Shown: piece by piece, positions 60,469 through 64,000 of the stretch | How positions within the stretch are numbered: position 1 is the stretch's first letter | Layout: every line of letters starts with the position of its first letter | NCBI GenBank assembly: GCA_003116975.1 | Contig: BGKB01000107.1 | Coordinates: forward strand, 1 to 64,000 | Direction: 5' to 3' | DNA: 64,000 bases | Source of the DNA: Aurantiochytrium sp. KH105 | Taxonomy: Eukaryota > Sar > Bigyra > Thraustochytrida > Thraustochytriidae | Translations under genes and position numbers: made by a program | Notes under the pieces: model-generated | The model's input: only the letters and a program-made list of their open reading frames with translations | Databases searched by the model: none | Told to the model about the DNA's origin: nothing

Positions 60469-61080
60469 TTACTTTGGCGGCTTGGGCTCCCAGCCCGCAG
60501 GCGGTTCCAGAGGAACGCCGTCGAGAATCTTCTCCTCGCCATCAGATTCGTCCACATAGTAAAAGTTGAGCGTAGGCGGGCTCTTGGCCGCCTTGCGCCG
60601 CGCCGCGCCGTCCATGTAGGGCTCGGGCGTCCGCGCGAGCATCTCCGCAATCTGCTCCTGCTGCTCCTCCGTAAAGTGGCTGAGCTCAGGGAAATCTGCG
60701 CCCTGATAGATGCGCAGACGCTGCATGCGCTGCTTGCGAAGACGGTTCTTGGGCAGCATGCCATTCACAGCCCGCTCCAAAAGCTCCTCGGGCCTGCCCT
60801 TGCGCTCCACAAGGTCCCGCGGCGTCATCGACCGAAAGCCGCCGGGATATCCGGTGTGCCACCTGTACAGCTTTTGGTCAAACTTGCGTCCAGAAAACCT
60901 CATGTCCTCCGCGTTCACCACGACCACGTTGTCACCGTTGTCCAGGTGCGGCGAAAACGTCGGCTTGTGCTTGCCCATAATCAGCGGGATGATGCGCGTC
61001 GCCATGCGCCCCACCACCTGCTCCCGCGCGTCGATAAAGTGCCACATTACGTGGTTCATGCGCGACTTGCCGCACGACAT
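60469..61080 (-). CDS. MRPL13: Mitochondrial large-subunit ribosomal protein uL13m
   Basis: 203 residues from ATG 61080. The uL13 domain is complete: WHFIDAREQVVGRMATRI, IMGKHKPTFSPHLDNGDNVV, NAEDMRFSGRKFDQKLYRWH, GYPGGFRSMTPRDLVERKG, and the ERAVNGMLPKNRLRKQRM helix that marks the family. uL13 contacts 23S-type rRNA early in large-subunit assembly. Bacterial/organellar features (GRKFDQKLYRWHTGYPGG rather than the cytosolic uL13 form) point to the mitochondrial ribosome. The C-terminal 60 residues (EEQQEQIAEMLARTPEPYMD onward) are an added tail, as often in mitochondrial proteins. The frame is open upstream through a poly-Gln stretch but has no ATG there, so the inner ATG is used. No strong presequence is visible. 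Confidence 0.93.
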   Translation of the reverse strand: MSCGKSRMNHVMWHFIDAREQVVGRMATRIIPLIMGKHKPTFSPHLDNGDNVVVVNAEDMRFSGRKFDQKLYRWHTGYPGGFRSMTPRDLVERKGRPEELLERAVNGMLPKNRLRKQRMQRLRIYQGADFPELSHFTEEQQEQIAEMLARTPEPYMDGAARRKAAKSPPTLNFYYVDESDGEEKILDGVPLEPPAGWEPKPPK

Positions 61081-61643
61081 CTTGGCGCTGCCTTTGTTCC
61101 TCTTGCTGCTCCTGCTGCTCCTAACCCACTCTTTCTCCTGCTCCTGCTGCTGCTGCCGCTGCTGCTGCTGCTGCTGCTTGAGCACGTCCTCCGCGCGTCT
61201 CTTGCCGCACGATCAGTCAGAAAAGGCAACCAGCCAGATCGTCTTTTCGCAAGCCTGGCGACCTGCGCGCTCCCAGCGAGCACAACGAGCACGCACAGCC
61301 CGCCGTCGCTGCCACCAGCGACGTCTCCGCAAGCCTCGCGCCGATCGGGACTGGCCTCGCGCGCGCGCTGCGACGTCCTCGTCCCTTTCCCTTCCTCTCC
61401 TCTCCCCTCTCGCTCGCGCCCAGTCACCGCGCCCGGTTAGGTTTGCCTAGGGTCGTAGCTGCTAACAGCGCCGGTCTATCGCCACTGTCTTGGGTCTCTT
61501 TTTGGTTTTCCTACGTGGACCTCCATACACATTTCAAATCAGGATGATCTGAGGAAAAAGGCCGCAGCGCATTCGTCGCTTGCTCGCTCGCTCGCTCGCT
61601 TGCTCTGTAGTCCTGGACCCTTTGGGCCAGGCGTCGCGCAAAT
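61081..61643. other. Divergent spacer
   Basis: Between uL13m (minus) and the membrane-anchored protein (plus). It includes a CTG triplet run (61141-61178) in the uL13m leader and a GCTC tract near 61575-61600. No gene seen. Confidence 0.5.
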
Positions 61644-62999
61644 ATGCTCCCATTAGAGGTGGTCGTGGCCGCCACCACCCTGCTCGCGGCAGCAGCCGGA
61701 ACGTGGCTCCTCAGGAGCACCCCAAAGGTCGAGCGAGGACCCCGCGGCGAGAAACTCGACCCAGTCGGAGGCACGCGGCTCAAGAACCTGCTAGGCTATG
61801 CCATGGCTCTCATTGCCAAACACAGAGAACGCCAGGCGTGTGCAAAGGCCTCGTTGCGGGAACTCGAGGCCTTTCACAAACCAGAGCCGCATCCTTTCTT
61901 CAATGAATCCTTTTACTTTCATGGTTGCGACCGCGATACAGGAGATCATGTGTCAGCCCGCCTCAGCCGCCATGGTAGCGGGGCCGAGAAGAGCTACGTT
62001 GTTTTCTTTCTCGACATCGCTGGCGTTGGAATCTTCTCATTTGAGCGCGATGATGTCCCCGTTTCCGAAACCGCTCGGGCTTCGGGTCGCCCATCTGCCT
62101 GTGGGCTCGAACTCGAGTGTCTCGAGCCCATGCGCAAATGGCGCCTTCGTTTCGACGGCAAAATGCGCCGCGGCTGTCACACTCCTCAACAGGCGCGTAC
62201 TCTTTCAGACAGTGACCTCATCGAGGTTGACGTAGATCTCGTCTACGAACGCCAAACTCCAGTCTTTTACTACATGCGCGACGATTGCGCGGAAACCCTC
62301 GCCAAGAATCTTTCGCAGGAACCCTGGGGTATCCAGTTCGCCAAGGTGTGTCTCAATCGTTCCAAAAACCACGGACACTACGAAGACTTTGGCACGCTTT
62401 CTGGGACTGTCCGCATCAATGGCATTTCTTCACGCGAATACGCCTTTGACACCTTTAGAGACCACTCATGGGATATCCGCCGCTGGGCCACGATGGACAG
62501 TGTACTCATTCTTCTTGTCACGCTCGAGGAACCCTTGCATCTTTTCGGACACGAATACTGGTTTCTCGATCTCACGCTTGTATCCATGCCTGGGAACACG
62601 AGCGGGGTCGCGCGATACAGCACGGGCTACATGTTGCCCAAGGAGTCTCTTGACCCCGACGCACCAGTCCTTTGCCTTGTTCGAGGGACCTCCATTCTCG
62701 ATGTTCCCTGGGAACGCCACCCCGACGGAACTCGCGAGCCAGAGGCCGAAACGGATGTCGTCATGTATGTTCGTCCCGAGGCCGCGCAAATGCCTGCCAT
62801 CCCTGTGCGCGTTCACATGAGCGGCACCGTGCGCCGTCTCATCTACCATCCCGATGGAAATCAATTTCAGTATATGGAGGACGGCCTCGATTTTCGGGTC
62901 TCCAACCTCGCCTCTGGCCAACAAGTCAAGGCCTACGGCAGCCGTCAAAGCGGTTTTCGTCAAGGTGACTTTGATCCTTCGCTGGGTGGTTGTGGATAG
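61644..62999 (+). CDS. Putative membrane-anchored AttH/lipocalin-like protein
   Basis: 451 residues from ATG 61644. An N-terminal hydrophobic stretch (PLEVVVAATTLLAAAAGTWLL) is a signal anchor. The rest is soluble and strand-rich. Blocks such as FFNESFYFHGCDRDTGDHVS, WRLRFDGKMRR, SGTVRINGISSREYAFDTFR followed by DHSWDIRRW, and GYMLPKESLDPD resemble the two-lobed AttH/CrtC-like domains, where a DHSWG-R-W motif is characteristic (here DHSWDIRRW). Those proteins include carotenoid hydratases and uncharacterised domains fused to phosphotransferases. The relationship is my recognition of motif pattern, not a proven match, and no substrate can be named. The adjacent IDI gene belongs to isoprenoid synthesis, but proximity in a eukaryotic genome is weak evidence. 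Confidence 0.55.
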   Translation: MLPLEVVVAATTLLAAAAGTWLLRSTPKVERGPRGEKLDPVGGTRLKNLLGYAMALIAKHRERQACAKASLRELEAFHKPEPHPFFNESFYFHGCDRDTGDHVSARLSRHGSGAEKSYVVFFLDIAGVGIFSFERDDVPVSETARASGRPSACGLELECLEPMRKWRLRFDGKMRRGCHTPQQARTLSDSDLIEVDVDLVYERQTPVFYYMRDDCAETLAKNLSQEPWGIQFAKVCLNRSKNHGHYEDFGTLSGTVRINGISSREYAFDTFRDHSWDIRRWATMDSVLILLVTLEEPLHLFGHEYWFLDLTLVSMPGNTSGVARYSTGYMLPKESLDPDAPVLCLVRGTSILDVPWERHPDGTREPEAETDVVMYVRPEAAQMPAIPVRVHMSGTVRRLIYHPDGNQFQYMEDGLDFRVSNLASGQQVKAYGSRQSGFRQGDFDPSLGGCG

Positions 63000-63496
63000 A
63001 TAGACATGCCAAACTTCCTCTGTGGACTGATGAAAATACCTGAACGAGGCGAGCGATGTCTTTTGTGTGTCTAGTATCATTTTGTTTCTTTCCATCTGAT
63101 CATGCTGCGACGAACCCAGATTTTCTGCTCTCTCCTGAGAAGATATTCAAATCTTCAAGCTATCAAAAGATCGTGCTGGGTTTTCAAGGTATATGCGTCA
63201 AGTCGATCTTGGTAATAGTGACTGACAGTCTGAAAATTTTGGCTGATCGTGCGAAACCCCAAGACAAAATCGTCTGCACTCAGGGTCTGCTTCCAGGCGC
63301 GGAGAATTCAAATAGTTGTGCTGCTTTTTTACTTTTTCAAAAACAAAAAAAGCAGCAATCGACAAAGTGACTGACACATAAGCTTGTGAATTCACATAGT
63401 AATCTACGTCAAAGTGAATGTAGCTCTTTTCTCTCTCTCCAGCTGGAGAGTTTCTGCGTCTCTGATGTGTAAAGTGCGAACATGCAGCGGAGCAAC
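63000..63496. other. Convergent 3' spacer
   Basis: Lower GC, T-rich; likely 3' untranslated regions of the two flanking genes. Short frames only. Confidence 0.5.
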
Positions 63497-64000
63497 TTAC
63501 TCCTTGGCCGGAGCGATGCGGTGGATCGTTTCGTGGTCCTCGCAAGACTTGAGGTCACCATCGCGCATCGCCTGCCACCACTTGCCAAGGAACATCTTCT
63601 GGATGTATCCGAACCAAGGAGAAATGAGGGTACCCTTCTCCGGGGCCTCCTCGAGGAAGGTCTTGAGCTCCTCCTCGGAAAAGTAGCGCGCCTCCGCGAC
63701 CTCATTAGGCACAGGAGCAACATCGACATCAGCCTGGATGACCAGCACGTGGTCAATCTCGTGCTCGCCCCACTGCGTGCCCTCCATCTTGGCAACGTAG
63801 TGAATACGCGTCAGGTAGTGGAACTTCTCAATGGGCACCTGCTCAGCCTTGATACCAAGCTCGTGCTCGAGCTTGCGGATCGCGGCCCGCTTCACACCAA
63901 GGGCATCCTTGAGCTCCATCTCACCGTCAACCCAAAGAGGGTGGCTGCAGCACGTGTTGGCCCAGTACGCAGGGAAGGTGATCTTGTCATCCGAGCGCTT
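63497..64000 (-). CDS. IDI: Isopentenyl-diphosphate delta-isomerase, 3' part
   Basis: C-terminal 167 residues; the start lies beyond the window edge. It interconverts isopentenyl and dimethylallyl diphosphate for sterol and carotenoid synthesis. The in-window part begins KRSDDKITFPAYWANTCCSH, with the catalytic Cys in TCCSHP. GVKRAAIRKLEHELGI is the Nudix-type helix, and WGEHEIDHVLVIQ holds the catalytic Glu and metal ligand. It ends with PWFGYIQKMFLGKWWQ and a short tail, as in type 1 enzymes. The frame is open to the last base of the window; an internal ATG at 63919 is not the start because the catalytic Cys is upstream of it. Confidence 0.96.
   Translation of the reverse strand, partial: KRSDDKITFPAYWANTCCSHPLWVDGEMELKDALGVKRAAIRKLEHELGIKAEQVPIEKFHYLTRIHYVAKMEGTQWGEHEIDHVLVIQADVDVAPVPNEVAEARYFSEEELKTFLEEAPEKGTLISPWFGYIQKMFLGKWWQAMRDGDLKSCEDHETIHRIAPAKE

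Noticed and set aside
61081..61185. Poly-Gln N-terminal extension of the mitochondrial uL13 protein
   Set aside because: Open frame but only a GTG at its start and a stop just before; the family match begins after the ATG at 61080.

Overview
The window looks like nuclear DNA of a GC-rich, gene-dense protist with few introns. Evidence is strongly C-biased third codon positions, long uninterrupted reading frames that begin at ATG, canonical GT-AG signals where splicing is needed, mitochondrial factors encoded in the nucleus, and hybrid histidine kinases beside metazoan-type regulators (Dbl GEF, CtIP, SVIP-like). A stramenopile of the thraustochytrid kind (Labyrinthulomycetes) fits best. That placement is inference from gene style and content, not from a marker gene. 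I saw no rRNA, tRNA or CRISPR.

Layout. 1-5.2 kb: 3' end of a KH-domain gene, then a K+-type H+-pyrophosphatase. 5.7-8.4 kb: ATP12 (F1-ATPase assembly) divergent from a coiled-coil gene. 8.6-11.7 kb: a kinase-like gene, possibly frameshifted, and a small glutaredoxin-like protein with a CaaX end. 13.7-16.3 kb: a Dbl GEF (DH-PH-WW) gene broken by a 604-base duplicated block around an N, most likely an assembly error. 16.5-21.1 kb: three tandem genes for EGF-like plus seven-helix membrane proteins, the third with an in-frame stop. 21.5-22.4 kb: a two-exon gene for a lipid-anchored VCP/p97-binding protein (SVIP-like). 22.5-26.6 kb: two divergent beta-propeller genes. 26.9-31.0 kb: CtIP/Sae2 (DNA end resection) divergent from CLP1 (RNA 5'-kinase/pre-mRNA cleavage). 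31.2-34.5 kb: a terminal nucleotidyltransferase with CCHC and CCCH zinc fingers. 35.1-39.7 kb: a Sec14-type lipid-transfer protein divergent from an unusual bZIP factor. 40.3-41.7 kb: a U1-type zinc-finger protein. 43.2-51.1 kb: two paralogous soluble hybrid histidine kinases. 51.5-54.7 kb: a large unrecognised protein. 54.7-60.4 kb: a long stretch with no gene I can support. 60.4-64 kb: mitochondrial ribosomal protein uL13, a putative AttH-like membrane-anchored protein, and the 3' part of isopentenyl-diphosphate isomerase.

The genes are mostly independent housekeeping and signalling units, not an operon-like system. Many neighbours are divergent and share long GC-rich spacers full of short tandem repeats (TCGAC, GATGC-like, AAAAG, GACAGA, AGGC). 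The most noteworthy items are the EGF-7TM tandem triplet, the spliced SVIP-like gene, the bZIP lacking the invariant Asn, the TUTase-type enzyme with four zinc fingers, the two paralogous histidine kinases, and the 604-base assembly duplication.
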